This document shows positions 1 through 8,946 of a DNA stretch of 64,000 nt, in pieces (within the stretch, counting starts at the first letter, position 1; the number at the start of each line of letters is the position of its first letter). This stretch comes from Rothia sp. ZJ932. Its GTDB lineage: Bacteria > Actinomycetota > Actinomycetes > Actinomycetales > Micrococcaceae. Under the pieces are notes generated by a model, which was given only the letters and a program-made list of their open reading frames with translations, searched no databases and was not told where the DNA came from. Location: positions 1,550,001 through 1,614,000 of the forward strand of contig NZ_CP070480.1 in the NCBI RefSeq assembly GCF_016924835.1, given 5' to 3'. The translations under genes were made by a program, and so were the position numbers.

Positions 1-853
1 CCAGTTCTTGAACGCCCTCAATCAACCGATTGCGCAGAGTGGCAAGACGGTTCGCTTCTTCATGAAGGTTCTCCCCCGCGGCACGGGCCGCTGCCGCGAA
101 TCCCGCAATGGACGCAGCGTCAATAGTGCCCGATCGAACCGACCGTTCCTGACCGCCGCCGTGAAGTACGGGTTCCAAAGCAGCAGCACGAGTAGCGATC
201 AGCGCACCGACGCCCATCGGAGCTCCAATTTTATGCCCAGAAATTGCCATAGTGGTAGCATCCGATGCCCGAAAGTCTACCGGCACAGTACCAAAAGCCT
301 GCACCGCATCCGTATGCATCGGGACTCCATACTCGCTGGCAATAGCGGCAATCTCAGCGACCGGCTGAATCGTACCGACCTCGTTGTTCGCCCACATCAC
401 TGTCACTAGGGCAACAGCCTCGGGGTCTTGGGCAATCTCAGCTCGCACGGTGTCCGGGTCAACGCGCCCGGTAGCGTCAACGGATAGCCAAATGGCCACC
501 GCGTCCTCGTTCTTCTCCAGCCATTCCACCGCTTCGCTCACCGCGTGGTGCTCCACCGAAGAAACCAGAATCTTACGGGCACGAGGGTTAGATGCCTGAC
601 GCTTCCAAAACAGTCCTTTGACTGCTAGATTATCTGCCTCTGTGCCCCCGGAGGTAAAAATGACTTCTGCGCTATCGCAGTGGGCAAGACGCGCGATATC
701 TTCGCGTGCCGCTTCAACCGTCGCGCGAGCGCGGCGTCCGGCAGAGTGGAGGGAGGAAGGATTGCCTCCCACCCGCATTTGTTCCATGACAGCGTCCATT
801 GCAACGGGGAGGGTGCTGGTGGTGGCGGCGTGATCAAGGTAAATGCGTTCCAT
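1..853 (-). CDS. Cysteine desulfurase, NifS/IscS family (3' end cut off by window)
   Basis: PLP-dependent enzyme that takes sulfur from cysteine, leaving alanine, for Fe-S clusters and tRNA thiolation. The reading frame starts at ATG 853 with MERIYLDHAATT, the usual N-terminus of the family, and runs open to the window edge for about 284 residues; the family is about 380-400 long, so the C-terminal part with the active-site cysteine loop is missing. Visible landmarks are SSVEHHAVSEA (cofactor-stacking His), the ANNEVGT segment, HTDAVQA and SGHKIGAPMG, whose lysine binds PLP. The frame has no stop inside the window. It is divergent from the methyltransferase gene at 1027. Whether it is the iscS-type or a tRNA-thiolation paralogue cannot be decided here; trmU (mnmA) would be a telling neighbour beyond the edge. 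Confidence 0.9.
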   Translation of the reverse strand, partial: MERIYLDHAATTSTLPVAMDAVMEQMRVGGNPSSLHSAGRRARATVEAAREDIARLAHCDSAEVIFTSGGTEADNLAVKGLFWKRQASNPRARKILVSSVEHHAVSEAVEWLEKNEDAVAIWLSVDATGRVDPDTVRAEIAQDPEAVALVTVMWANNEVGTIQPVAEIAAIASEYGVPMHTDAVQAFGTVPVDFRASDATTMAISGHKIGAPMGVGALIATRAAALEPVLHGGGQERSVRSGTIDAASIAGFAAAARAAGENLHEEANRLATLRNRLIEGVQEL

Positions 854-1026
854 GAAATCATTTCTGTGTCGGCAGGTAGGCAAGGTGCAAAAGACCATTC
901 TACGCCGGTCGCAGGATGCGATACACATGAGATGTAACACCGCGCAACTGGGCGATAAAGCCCGTGTCTTGCAGAGTGCGCAAGGGCAAGCTCACCCAGG
1001 ATTTTACGGCGCGGTAGACTAGGGAC

Positions 1027-1494
1027 GTGTTCAAAATTCTTTTCTATACTCCTGAGATTCCGGGCAACACGGGTAACGCAATTCGCCTGGCAGCTATTAC
1101 CGGCGTGGAGCTTCATCTGGTTGAGCCTCTTGGCTTCAATTTTGAGTCAGCGCATCTGCGCCGGGCTGGTCTTGACTACCACGATTTGGCGGTAATGACC
1201 GTCCATAAGACCCTTGAGGACGCGTGGGAAGTCTTAGACCCCCGGCGCGTTTTTGCCTTCACCACAACGGCAACTACCAACTTCGCTGATGTTTCCTATC
1301 AGGAAGGGGACGTACTCATGTTCGGTCCTGAATCTGTGGGGCTACCTCTTGAGGTTCAGAGTGACCCGCATATCACTGAACGTGTCAAAATCCCCATGAT
1401 TGAAGGCAGACGGTCTCTCAACCTTGCGAACTGCGCTTCGATTGCTGTTTTTGAGGCGTGGCGTCAGCACGGTTTCGCTGGCGGAACTCTGTAA
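1027..1494 (+). CDS. trmL: tRNA (cytidine/uridine(34)-2'-O)-methyltransferase, TrmL-like SPOUT family
   Basis: A 155-residue stand-alone SPOUT methyltransferase, the usual length of TrmL, which methylates the 2'-O of the wobble base of tRNA-Leu using SAM. It begins FKILFYTPEIPGNTGNAIRL, the family N-terminus with the conserved Asn residues, and has the C-terminal SAM-knot motifs FGPESVGLP and IPMIEGRRSLNLANCASIAVFEAWRQ. GTG 1027 is the start used; the sequence before it has no strong Shine-Dalgarno. It stands alone, divergent from the cysteine desulfurase, and is followed by a clear hairpin terminator at about 1508. The family assignment is firm; the exact tRNA target is inferred from the family. 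Confidence 0.9.
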   Translation: MFKILFYTPEIPGNTGNAIRLAAITGVELHLVEPLGFNFESAHLRRAGLDYHDLAVMTVHKTLEDAWEVLDPRRVFAFTTTATTNFADVSYQEGDVLMFGPESVGLPLEVQSDPHITERVKIPMIEGRRSLNLANCASIAVFEAWRQHGFAGGTL

Positions 1495-1507
1495 CGTTGA
1501 CAAAAAA

Positions 1508-1556
1508 TAATCTCACCCCAGTGACTTGCAGAAAGTCTCTAGGGTGAGATTTTTTT
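1508..1556. terminator. Rho-independent terminator between trmL and etfA
   Basis: The arms TCTCACCC (1511-1518) and GGGTGAGA (1542-1549) form a hairpin followed by a run of T on the plus strand. The A-run before the left arm would let it also serve the convergent etfA gene. Confidence 0.85.
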
Positions 1557-1573
1557 ATGCACTGTTTTAGTGC

Positions 1574-2515
1574 CTAGGCGCGGCGCTTCTCGATTTCTTC
1601 GATGGCCTGCGGAATAACGGTGAAGAGGTCGCCCACGATACCGAAGTCAGCAATTTCAAAGACAGGTGCGTCTGCATCCTTATTGATTGCAACGATGGTC
1701 TTTGAGGCGTGCATACCTGTCTTTTGCTGCAGAGCACCCGAGATACCCACTGAGACATAGAGCTGGGGAGCTACAGTTTTACCGGTCTGCCCAACCTGAG
1801 TCTCATGGGGCAGCCAACCGGCATCGGTAACCGCGCGGGTTGAGCCGATAGCTGCATTGAGTGTGTCAGCCAGCGCCTCGATGGGGGTGATGTCGCCGTT
1901 GATTCCTCGACCGGCTGCTACAACGATAGCTGCTTCTTCCAGGCGCGGACGCTCGGTGCGTGCCCCGTGAGCCGTGGCGGTCATGCTCACGTCCTGGACG
2001 GTAGGAGCTTCCAGTTCAACGATTTCAGCTGCTCCTGGCTGGGCAGCAGTGATTTCAACCGAGTTGGGCTTAAGGGAGACCAGCGCGCGGTCGGTGCTCA
2101 CGCGCACGGTGGTGTTGTAGGCACCGCCTAAAACATTCTTTGTAGCTACGGGGCCGGGTGCTACTGCAATTGCGTCGGTAATAACACCGGCTTCAAGACG
2201 AATACCTAACCGAGCCAGAACTTCGGTGCTTTCAATATCATTACTGGAGAGCACAATGTCAGCTGAGAAATCCTCTACCGCTGCCTGCGCTAGAGCAAGC
2301 CGTGATGAAGCGTCACGGCAAGGATCGCCAGAGCCTACATAAACTTTTTCAGCGCCTTCGGGGCGGTACGTGTCAGCGGCATTTTCTGCAGTCTGGTTGA
2401 AAGCCAGTACTGCAAAGTCGCCCAGAGAACGTGCCGCGGCAAACAGTTCGCGTTCGCTGGAGCTCAAACTGTCATTATTTGCTTCGTGAGTGCTAAGCAC
2501 CAAAACATTAGTCAT
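1574..2515 (-). CDS. etfA: Electron transfer flavoprotein alpha subunit
   Basis: FAD-binding subunit of the ETF heterodimer, which passes electrons from flavoprotein dehydrogenases to the respiratory chain. The C-terminal FAD domain is unmistakable: PQLYVSVGISGALQQ, then SKTIVAINKDADAPVF and ADFGIVGDLFTVIP near the end. I chose ATG 2515 (313 residues) over the in-frame TTG at 2524 because an AAGGA sits about 11 bases before the ATG but only 3-4 before the TTG. The gene lies just downstream of etfB (stop near 2530) in one operon, the usual order. No dehydrogenase or ETF-quinone oxidoreductase is next to it, so its electron donor and acceptor are not shown by context. Confidence 0.95.
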   Translation of the reverse strand: MTNVLVLSTHEANNDSLSSSERELFAAARSLGDFAVLAFNQTAENAADTYRPEGAEKVYVGSGDPCRDASSRLALAQAAVEDFSADIVLSSNDIESTEVLARLGIRLEAGVITDAIAVAPGPVATKNVLGGAYNTTVRVSTDRALVSLKPNSVEITAAQPGAAEIVELEAPTVQDVSMTATAHGARTERPRLEEAAIVVAAGRGINGDITPIEALADTLNAAIGSTRAVTDAGWLPHETQVGQTGKTVAPQLYVSVGISGALQQKTGMHASKTIVAINKDADAPVFEIADFGIVGDLFTVIPQAIEEIEKRRA

Positions 2516-2529
2516 GTGAGTCAAAATCC

Positions 2530-3354
2530 TTAGATCAGGTTGCGAGAAGCCAGGAAGTCAGCAAGCTGAACACCGGCATCGCCATCGTCAGTAATAATTT
2601 CTCCTGCAGTGCGTTCTGCGCGTTCTTTAGCATCTTCTACGAGCACCCATGAACCCGCGCGACCGATGGTTGAGGGGTCAAGGTCGAGATCATCTAGAGT
2701 GAAGGTGATGATGGGCTTTTTCTTTGCCGCCATAATCGCCTTGAAATTCGGGTAACGAGGAGTATTAATCTGGTCAGTCACCGAAGCGATGAAGGGAACT
2801 GGGGCGTGTAGCTCCTGCGAGATATCATCAAGGTCGCGGCGTGCGCTGACTTCTTGCTCACTCAGCTCAAGGCTGGCAACGTTGGTTAGCAGGGGCAGTT
2901 CTAACAACTCTGCAAGCTGCGCGGGCACCAGCGATGTCTCACCGTCAGTGGATGCCATGCCGGTCAGTACCATATCGAAAGTGGCAGCATTAGTTTTTTG
3001 CCAGTGTTTGACGCCAGCTGCCAGCGCACGCGCGGTAGCTGCCGCGTCCGAACCCGCTAAAGCTTCATCTGATAGCAGCACCCCCTCGTCGGCTCCCAGC
3101 TGTAGTGCGCGGCGCAAGCCTTTGGATGCACTTGCAGGTCCCATAGCAAAAGCGACAACCTTGTGCTCCCCTTGGTGCTTTTCGGTGATCTGCAAGGCAG
3201 CTTCTACAGCGTACTCATCGAGTTCGCTCATGACCGATTCTTCGCGGTTGACAGTCAGTTCTTCAGCGTCAATGGTCTGATCAAATTGGGTGTCGGGTAC
3301 GTACTTCACCAGTACCGCGATGGTGAGGTGATCCAGCGAAAGCTCAGCGCTCAA
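2530..3354 (-). CDS. etfB: Electron transfer flavoprotein beta subunit
   Basis: AMP-binding partner of EtfA, 274 residues, near the usual length of about 260. The N-terminus IAVLVKYVPDTQFD and the region VVAFAMGPASASKGLRRALQLGADEGVLLSD are typical of the family, as is LTGMASTDGETSLVPAQLAELL. The C-terminal half carries RYPNFKAIMAAKKKPI, the recognition-loop region. A TTG start at 3354 is supported by AAAGGA eight bases upstream; no ATG lies near. It leads a two-gene operon with etfA. A perfect 14-bp hairpin at 3420-3452 lies in its upstream region. Confidence 0.94.
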   Translation of the reverse strand: MSAELSLDHLTIAVLVKYVPDTQFDQTIDAEELTVNREESVMSELDEYAVEAALQITEKHQGEHKVVAFAMGPASASKGLRRALQLGADEGVLLSDEALAGSDAAATARALAAGVKHWQKTNAATFDMVLTGMASTDGETSLVPAQLAELLELPLLTNVASLELSEQEVSARRDLDDISQELHAPVPFIASVTDQINTPRYPNFKAIMAAKKKPIITFTLDDLDLDPSTIGRAGSWVLVEDAKERAERTAGEIITDDGDAGVQLADFLASRNLI

Positions 3355-3419
3355 TGGGGGTGTCCTTTTATCGTCAAGAGGTGATGGCCGCGGGTGTTAG
3401 TGCGCGGCTAGTAAGAAGC

Positions 3420-3452
3420 GTACAGGTATGCCCGGTGCGGGCATACCTGTAC
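3420..3452. repeat. Perfect hairpin between htrA and etfB
   Basis: GTACAGGTATGCCC and GGGCATACCTGTAC form a 14-bp perfect inverted repeat with a 5-base loop. Both flanking genes run on the minus strand. No clear T-run follows on the minus strand, so it may be a weak terminator for the protease gene or a protein site before etfB. Confidence 0.7.
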
Positions 3453-3490
3453 ATTCTATCGTGCTATATCGACTTTAGGCAGGTTGGGTT

Positions 3491-4801
3491 TTACGATGCA
3501 TCGGCTGAATTGCCGAGTGTTATTTCAACTTTTTCAACCGTATTACCGCGCAAAATACCGGCGGTTACGGTCTGCCCCGCGGCGGCTTGGCGGACGCTTG
3601 CTGTCAGCTCGGTTGCTTCGGTGATGGGTCGCCCGTCAAAGCTGACGATAATATCGCCTTCACGCAAACCCGACTTTTCGGCGGCTTGCCCCGGTACGAC
3701 AGCCTGAATGTAGGCACCGTCACCGAAGTTCTCGCTGGAGTCATTGTTGGCGGGTGAGGTTGATACTGAAGCTCCCAGGTAACCGTGGGTGGCTGCGCCG
3801 TTATCGATGATTTCTTGGGCTACGCGCTTGGCGTAGTTGATGGGTATGGCAAAGCCCACCCCGATATTGCCCGATGTAACGGTAGAGCTCTTATCGGCCG
3901 AGGCAATGGCAACGTTTACACCGATGACTTCACCGTTAGAGTTCACCAGAGCGCCACCGGAGTTGCCGGGGTTAACGGCAGCATCGGTTTGTAGCACGTT
4001 GAGCGAGATGATGCTGGTGGGGCGCTGCGACTGGGATTGTCCAGGCAGTTCGAATTGGAAAGGTGAAGCTTGGTTGGGCAGGGAGTTGCTAGTATCGCCC
4101 TCCGGTGCTTCGCTCGATGCTACTTCGATAGTGCGAGTGAGGGTCGAGATGATGCCGTCCGTTACCGTGTTTTCCAGACCCAGCGGAGCGCCAATAGCTA
4201 CCGAGGTGTCACCAACGTTCAGTTCATCAGAGTTACCGATGGACGCCGGTGTGAGGTTTACCCCTGCCGGATCAATTTTAATAACGGCAAGGTCGCTGGT
4301 GGGGTCTGTTCCCACAATGGTTGCGCTTTTGACGGTTCCATCAGACAGCTTGACTTCAATGGTGGGTTTGGCGGCTTTACCGCCGAGGGTGACGACGTGG
4401 GTGTTAGTGAGAATATGGCCCCGGTCATCGAGTATGATTCCTGAACCTGAACCTGACTCGCTGGGGGTGGTGACACCCAGGGTCACCACTGAGGGCGTCG
4501 CTTTTTCAGCGGCTGCGGTCACGGTCGTGACGGAGTCCGTATTGTTGACAATTCGGGTGCTGCCTGAGGTTAAGGACGCTACGGGTGAGGTTTCCGAGGT
4601 GGCAAAAGTTGCGACTCCCCCGCCCACTCCGGCCCCGATCAAAGCCGCCAGGGCAGCGGTGCCAAGCACCACAGGGAGGTTGCTCTTGCGGCGCGCTGGC
4701 TCAGGCTGAAAACTTGCAGGTTGCTGGTGAGCTGGTTGTCCGTAGTGGGGGTTCCCCTGGTTCTGAGGGGTGGGACTCTGGTTCCAGTGATTGTCAGTCA
4801 T
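3491..4801 (-). CDS. HtrA/DegP-like serine protease with PDZ domain, membrane-anchored
   Basis: Envelope quality-control protease of 436 residues. A Gln/Pro-rich cytoplasmic tail (1-40) precedes one membrane segment (about 43-67). The trypsin-like domain has the full catalytic triad: His135 in TNTHVV, Asp170 in TSDLAVIKI and Ser281 in NPGNSGGALV. A PDZ domain follows (about 335-425; YIQAVVPGQAAEKSGLREGDIIVSFDG). ATG 4801 is the start. It is divergent from the TPM-domain gene at 5016, placing two envelope-stress genes back to back. This architecture matches the PepD/HtrA proteases of actinobacteria; which paralogue this is cannot be told from sequence alone. Confidence 0.93.
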   Translation of the reverse strand: MTDNHWNQSPTPQNQGNPHYGQPAHQQPASFQPEPARRKSNLPVVLGTAALAALIGAGVGGGVATFATSETSPVASLTSGSTRIVNNTDSVTTVTAAAEKATPSVVTLGVTTPSESGSGSGIILDDRGHILTNTHVVTLGGKAAKPTIEVKLSDGTVKSATIVGTDPTSDLAVIKIDPAGVNLTPASIGNSDELNVGDTSVAIGAPLGLENTVTDGIISTLTRTIEVASSEAPEGDTSNSLPNQASPFQFELPGQSQSQRPTSIISLNVLQTDAAVNPGNSGGALVNSNGEVIGVNVAIASADKSSTVTSGNIGVGFAIPINYAKRVAQEIIDNGAATHGYLGASVSTSPANNDSSENFGDGAYIQAVVPGQAAEKSGLREGDIIVSFDGRPITEATELTASVRQAAAGQTVTAGILRGNTVEKVEITLGNSADAS

Positions 4802-4945
4802 AGCGTTCTTCCGCCTTCTTCTTCAAAAAATTTTCACCTTTTACTATCCTGCACTCTGCTGAAGCTACCATGAAATCTTTCTGAATATTAGCTGTGTACT
4901 GCGTACCGGTTCATTGTGCCCAATGCGAACTGTGTGTTGCTAAGG

Positions 4946-4974
4946 TTCTACATCGACGTGAGCACGCATACAAT
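4946..4974 (+). promoter_or_regulatory. Candidate promoter of the TPM-domain gene
   Basis: TTCTAC (4946-4951) and TACAAT (4969-4974) are spaced by 17 bases and lie about 40 bases before the ATG at 5016, where a GAGG ribosome site is present. Inferred from consensus similarity only. Confidence 0.45.
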
Positions 4975-5015
4975 GGGGAACCAACAGCGTACTTTCTAGC
5001 ACAAGCGAGGAACCT

Positions 5016-7049
5016 ATGACACACACACCGGCTAACCGTAAGCTTTGGGCTGCATTGGGCACCTTGGGCCTAGTCATGATTCCTACCCCGGCTTTTGCTG
5101 AAGCCCCCATGAACCTCGACGCCGGTGTGCGCGTCCTTGATACTACTCAGGCGCTCGGTAACACCACCTCACTGGATGCTGATATTGAGCAGCTCGCTAC
5201 CGAGCACAAGGTCAATCTGTTTGTGGTGACTATTGATGCTTTTGAAAGTCCGTCTAATTCTCAGAGCTGGGTTCAGCAGTTTGGGCAGCTTAATAACTTG
5301 GGCACTAACGACGCGGTGCTGGTCGTAGCTACTAAAGACCGCCAAGCCTACTTCACGGCCGGTAGCACTTCGGTCTTGTCTAAGGCCCAGCAGGAGCGTA
5401 TCTACTCTGACTATATTTTCCCGCGTCTCAAGCAGTCAGATTATGCGGGTGCGGCTCAGGCTGCTGCCGCCGGTATTGATGAGACTCTTTCTGGCGGTGG
5501 TGCCGCTAGCTCTTCGTCAGAGGGTTCTTCGTCGGATGGTTTATTGTTGCCCCTGCTGGGTTTGGGTGCTGCAGCTGTGGGCGGTGCGGCGTTGATGAGC
5601 CGTTCGTATCGCGCGCAGAAGGGGTCGTCTCAGCCCGATGGGGCTACCGCTCAACAACCGCACCCCGGTGGCGCGCCGCTACCCCCTATCGAGCAACTAC
5701 GTCAGCAAGCCGGCGCTCTCCTGATTCAGACGGACGACGCAATTGCTCACTCCAAGCAGGAAATCGAATTCGCTCGTGCCCAGTACGGAGAGCAGCAGGT
5801 AGCACTCTTCGTTGCTGCTATTGCTGATGCTAAAGCCCATATGCAGCGTTCCTTCCAGTTGCAGAAACAACTCGACGACGATATTCCTGATACTGAGCAG
5901 GAACAGCGCGCATGGTTAGGCGAAATCATCACGCGCTCCCAGGACGCCCAGAAGGTTCTTAATGAGCAGATCGAGAGCTTCTCGGCGCTACGCAAGCTCG
6001 AAGACAATGCTCCCGCCGCTATCGAGCATGCCCGTAAGACCATCGAGCAGGTCGAAGCGTCCTTCCCCGAGGCTGAGCAGACACTGGCGCAGTTGCGGGC
6101 AGATTACGCCCCCAGCGCCAGTGAAAAAGTCTCAGATAATATCTCCGAGGCACGCCACCGTCTTGACTTCGCCCGCAATTCACTGAGTGAAGCTAGCGCC
6201 CAGGTTGATACCAATCGCTCTGAGGCAATCGTTAAACTGCGAGCAGCTGAGGAAGCCGAGGACCAGGCGCAGGGTTTGCTCAGCGCTATCCGTCATCTGC
6301 GGGTAGAGCTTTCCCAAGCGCAGGAGTCTTTGAACCAGGCTCTGCTGATTGCTGCCCGAGATGTTGCCCAGGCTCAGGAGTACTCCCGTCACGGCGGTAA
6401 CTCCGCTGAACTAGCGTCAGCTGCTGCCGGCGTTAACGCCGTACTCGATGAAATCCGCGCGGCCAGCGCTAACGGTAAGTCAGATCCTCTGGCTTTAAGT
6501 GAGCGTTTGCAGGCTGTACGCAGCGATCTTGATAAGGCGCTGAACTCCGTACGTGCGGTCAATGATCAGCAGCGCGCTGCTCGAGAAAATCTGCACCATG
6601 CTCTCGTTTCTGCCCAGGCTCAGGTATCTACCGCCAGCGAGTATGTGTGGGCACGTCGAGGTGGTGTCCGTCAGGACGCACGCACCCGTCTTCGCGAGGC
6701 AGAACGCCACTTGCAAAGTGCTCAGGCTCTTCAGCAGTCAGACCCTATAGCTGCTCTCGCTCATGCTAATGATGCCATCCGTCTTGCAGGTGAAGCCCAG
6801 CGTATTGCCCAGCACGATGTTGATGACTTCAATTCCCGCGGTGGTTACGGTCGTGGACGCAACTCAGACTTCAATTCTGCGGTGCTCGGTGGTATCCTTC
6901 TCGGTTCGCTCTTCGGCAACGGAGGCGGCGGTGGCTTCGGTGGTGGAGGGTCCTTTGGGGGTGGCACCTTTGGTGGTGGCTTCGGTGGAGGTGGTTCCTT
7001 CGGCGGAGGCGGCTGGGGTTCTGGTGGCGGTGCCGGCGGTAATTTCTAA
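5016..7049 (+). CDS. TPM-domain membrane protein with long coiled coil and glycine-rich tail
   Basis: A 677-residue protein. Residues 1-28 look like a signal peptide ending AFA. Residues about 35-160 form a TPM (YgcG/Psb32-type) domain, with LFVVTIDAFESPSNSQSW and GTNDAVLVVATKDRQAYFTAG. A Ser-rich linker leads to one membrane segment (about 175-194), then a basic stretch (SRSYRAQKG), which by the positive-inside rule puts the rest in the cytoplasm. Residues about 225-600 are Ala/Glu/Gln-rich and look coiled coil; 630-677 is almost only Gly, Phe and Ser. The next gene is pspA, an arrangement known in actinobacteria and consistent with a membrane-stress role. The molecular activity of the TPM domain is not settled, and I do not assign one. 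Confidence 0.88.
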   Translation: MTHTPANRKLWAALGTLGLVMIPTPAFAEAPMNLDAGVRVLDTTQALGNTTSLDADIEQLATEHKVNLFVVTIDAFESPSNSQSWVQQFGQLNNLGTNDAVLVVATKDRQAYFTAGSTSVLSKAQQERIYSDYIFPRLKQSDYAGAAQAAAAGIDETLSGGGAASSSSEGSSSDGLLLPLLGLGAAAVGGAALMSRSYRAQKGSSQPDGATAQQPHPGGAPLPPIEQLRQQAGALLIQTDDAIAHSKQEIEFARAQYGEQQVALFVAAIADAKAHMQRSFQLQKQLDDDIPDTEQEQRAWLGEIITRSQDAQKVLNEQIESFSALRKLEDNAPAAIEHARKTIEQVEASFPEAEQTLAQLRADYAPSASEKVSDNISEARHRLDFARNSLSEASAQVDTNRSEAIVKLRAAEEAEDQAQGLLSAIRHLRVELSQAQESLNQALLIAARDVAQAQEYSRHGGNSAELASAAAGVNAVLDEIRAASANGKSDPLALSERLQAVRSDLDKALNSVRAVNDQQRAARENLHHALVSAQAQVSTASEYVWARRGGVRQDARTRLREAERHLQSAQALQQSDPIAALAHANDAIRLAGEAQRIAQHDVDDFNSRGGYGRGRNSDFNSAVLGGILLGSLFGNGGGGGFGGGGSFGGGTFGGGFGGGGSFGGGGWGSGGGAGGNF

Positions 7050-7198
7050 TACTCACTCCACCTAATGATTCCGCGCAGAGCGCACACGAAATCTAAGTTT
7101 TAGGCTTTCTATTCAGAGACTACGACCACAAATAATGAGAAAATAAGTAAGACCCCAGTGAGAAGCACCAGCTCCTCACCTTTCCCCTAAGGAGAAAA

Positions 7199-7915
7199 AT
7201 GGTTAAGCAGTCAATCTTCGGTCGTATCGCGCAGCTGACCCGCGCGAACATCAATGCTTTGTTGGACTCGGCAGAGGATCCTCAGAAGATGCTGGATCAG
7301 ATGATACGCGATTACACCAACAACATTGCTGAAGCTGAGCAGGCTGTTGCTCAGACCATTGGTAACCTTCGTATGCTTGAAGATGATCACGCTGAGGATT
7401 TGCGTGAGGCTCAGGAGTGGGGCTCAAAGGCACTGGCTGCATCCAACAAGGCAGATGAATTCCGTTCTTCAGGCGACACCGCTAACGCTGACAAGTTTGA
7501 TAACCTTGCTAAGATTGCGCTGGGTCGTCAGATGCAGGCTGAGAATGAGGCGAAGGCTGTAGAGCCACAGATTGCCTCTCAAACTGAGGTCGTTGAGAAA
7601 CTCAAGGACGGTCTCAACAAGATGCGTAGCAAGTTGGACGAGCTTTCCTCAAAGCGCGACGAGCTCAATGCTCGCCAGAAGTCAGCCTCAGCACAGCTGA
7701 AGGTCAATGACGCACTCAAGGCGTTCGATGTTATGGATCCCACCAGCGAAGTTTCACGTTTCGAGGAGAAGGTTCGCCGCGAAGAGGCACGTGTACGCGG
7801 TCAGCAGGAGCTGGCAGCATCCTCACTCGATGCCCAGTTCAATGACCTTGAAGAGCTCGGTAAACAGTCAGAGCTGGACGCACGTTTGGCAGCTCTCAAG
7901 GCAAAGAAAGCCTAG
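7199..7915 (+). CDS. pspA: PspA/IM30 (ESCRT-III-like) membrane-stress protein
   Basis: A 238-residue all-helical protein: KQSIFGRIAQLTRANINALLDSAEDPQKMLDQMIRDY is the family N-terminus, with the amphipathic helix that touches membranes, followed by heptad-rich coiled coil to the end (FNDLEELGKQSELDARLAALKAKK). PspA/IM30 proteins assemble into rods and protect the inner membrane. AAGGAG lies eight bases before ATG 7199. It follows the TPM gene on the same strand with a 149-base gap, so it may have its own promoter as well. A hairpin terminator follows at 7971. Confidence 0.94.
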   Translation: MVKQSIFGRIAQLTRANINALLDSAEDPQKMLDQMIRDYTNNIAEAEQAVAQTIGNLRMLEDDHAEDLREAQEWGSKALAASNKADEFRSSGDTANADKFDNLAKIALGRQMQAENEAKAVEPQIASQTEVVEKLKDGLNKMRSKLDELSSKRDELNARQKSASAQLKVNDALKAFDVMDPTSEVSRFEEKVRREEARVRGQQELAASSLDAQFNDLEELGKQSELDARLAALKAKKA

Positions 7916-7970
7916 TACAAGTACCTCAGAGGTAAACCCGCAACACTTACAATACGCGAATATAAAAGAA

Positions 7971-7999
7971 GGGGCGTTCACCGTGTGAACGCCCCTTTT
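7971..7999. terminator. Rho-independent terminator between pspA and udk
   Basis: GGGGCGTTCA (7971-7980) pairs with TGAACGCCCC (7986-7995) and is followed by TTTT. The two flanking genes converge here, so it may serve both. Confidence 0.88.
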
Positions 8000-8042
8000 G
8001 TATGCTGTTTACAGCTTATGAGTAAGAGAGCTTCCCAGTTTT

Positions 8043-8672
8043 CTAACCGGTGGGCTGTTGCCCTAACTCCAACTGACGATGGATGCGATGAATCAGCATG
8101 TCGAGCGCCACCATGTTTTTGCCTTCAGGAATGATAATATCTGCGAGCCGTTTAGAGGGTTCGACGTGAAGCTCATGCATAGGCTTGACGGTTGTCAGGT
8201 ACTGGCTCTGCACTGACTCAATAGTGCGTTCACGTTCAAGAACGTCACGACGCATACGGCGCAAAATGCGGACGTCCGCATCAGTATCAACAAAAATCTT
8301 GATGTCGCAGCGCTCCCGGATTTCAGGCTCAGCAAAAATAAGAATTCCCTCAACGATGATGATGGGCCGCGGTTCAACGGTGATCGTCTCATCTGAGCGG
8401 TTATGTACCGTGTAATCGTAGACGGGTGTTTCGATGGCAGCCCCTGCGATGAGAGCATCTAATTGCTCGGTCATGAGCTCATTATCGAAGGCCTCGGGCG
8501 CATCGTAGTTGAGCAGTTCTCGTTCTTCGTAGGTAAGCCCGTCATTTCGTTTGTAGTAGTTATCGTGGTAGACAACAGCTACGTGCCCTTCAAATGATTC
8601 TACGATTGCTTGGGTGAGCGTGGTCTTTCCTGACCCCGTTCCACCAGCGATTCCCATGACAAGCGGCTTCAT
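8043..8672 (-). CDS. udk: Uridine kinase (uridine/cytidine monophosphokinase)
   Basis: Pyrimidine salvage enzyme that phosphorylates uridine or cytidine to the monophosphate. The 209-residue length is normal. The P-loop GGTGSGKTT (about residues 10-18) is followed by YHDNYYK, the uridine-binding segment LNYDAPEAFDNELM, PVYDYTVHNRSDET and IIVEGILIFAEPEI, all hallmarks of the family. ATG 8672 starts the gene. It stands alone between the rRNA operon and pspA. Confidence 0.93.
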   Translation of the reverse strand: MKPLVMGIAGGTGSGKTTLTQAIVESFEGHVAVVYHDNYYKRNDGLTYEERELLNYDAPEAFDNELMTEQLDALIAGAAIETPVYDYTVHNRSDETITVEPRPIIIVEGILIFAEPEIRERCDIKIFVDTDADVRILRRMRRDVLERERTIESVQSQYLTTVKPMHELHVEPSKRLADIIIPEGKNMVALDMLIHRIHRQLELGQQPTG

Positions 8673-8899
8673 AGCCCCTACCCTTCGCGGATTCCATTAT
8701 TGCAAGATTCTATTGTGCCACGGGCTGCGACGCCTCTGCACCTCTATAGGAAGCTCACACCAAACAACCCCCTAACTATTCAAGCCCCATAAAAAGAAAC
8801 CCACACACCCAAAAACCCTTAAACAAGAAAAGCCCCACCACCCAAACAACGAAACATAATTATCCAGTTTACCGGGAAACTTACAACCCAACATTAAAC

Positions 8900-8933
8900 G
8901 AAAAAGGAGCCCGAGCCACAGCCCAAACTCCTC
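8900..8933 (-). terminator. Terminator of the rRNA operon
   Basis: On the minus strand, just after the 5S gene, GGAGTTTGGG can pair with CTCGGGCTCC (with G-T pairs) around a short loop, followed by TTTTT. It lies where transcription of the rRNA operon should end. Confidence 0.7.
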
Positions 8934-8946
8934 CATCAAACAAAAA

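Noticed and set aside
3837-4709. 290-codon open frame opposite the HtrA gene
   Set aside because: Shadow of a GC-rich gene on the other strand; no recognisable domain, and the HtrA catalytic triad fixes the coding strand.
6871-7056. Arg/His-rich minus-strand frame opposite the glycine-rich tail
   Set aside because: A direct product of the reversed Gly codon repeats.
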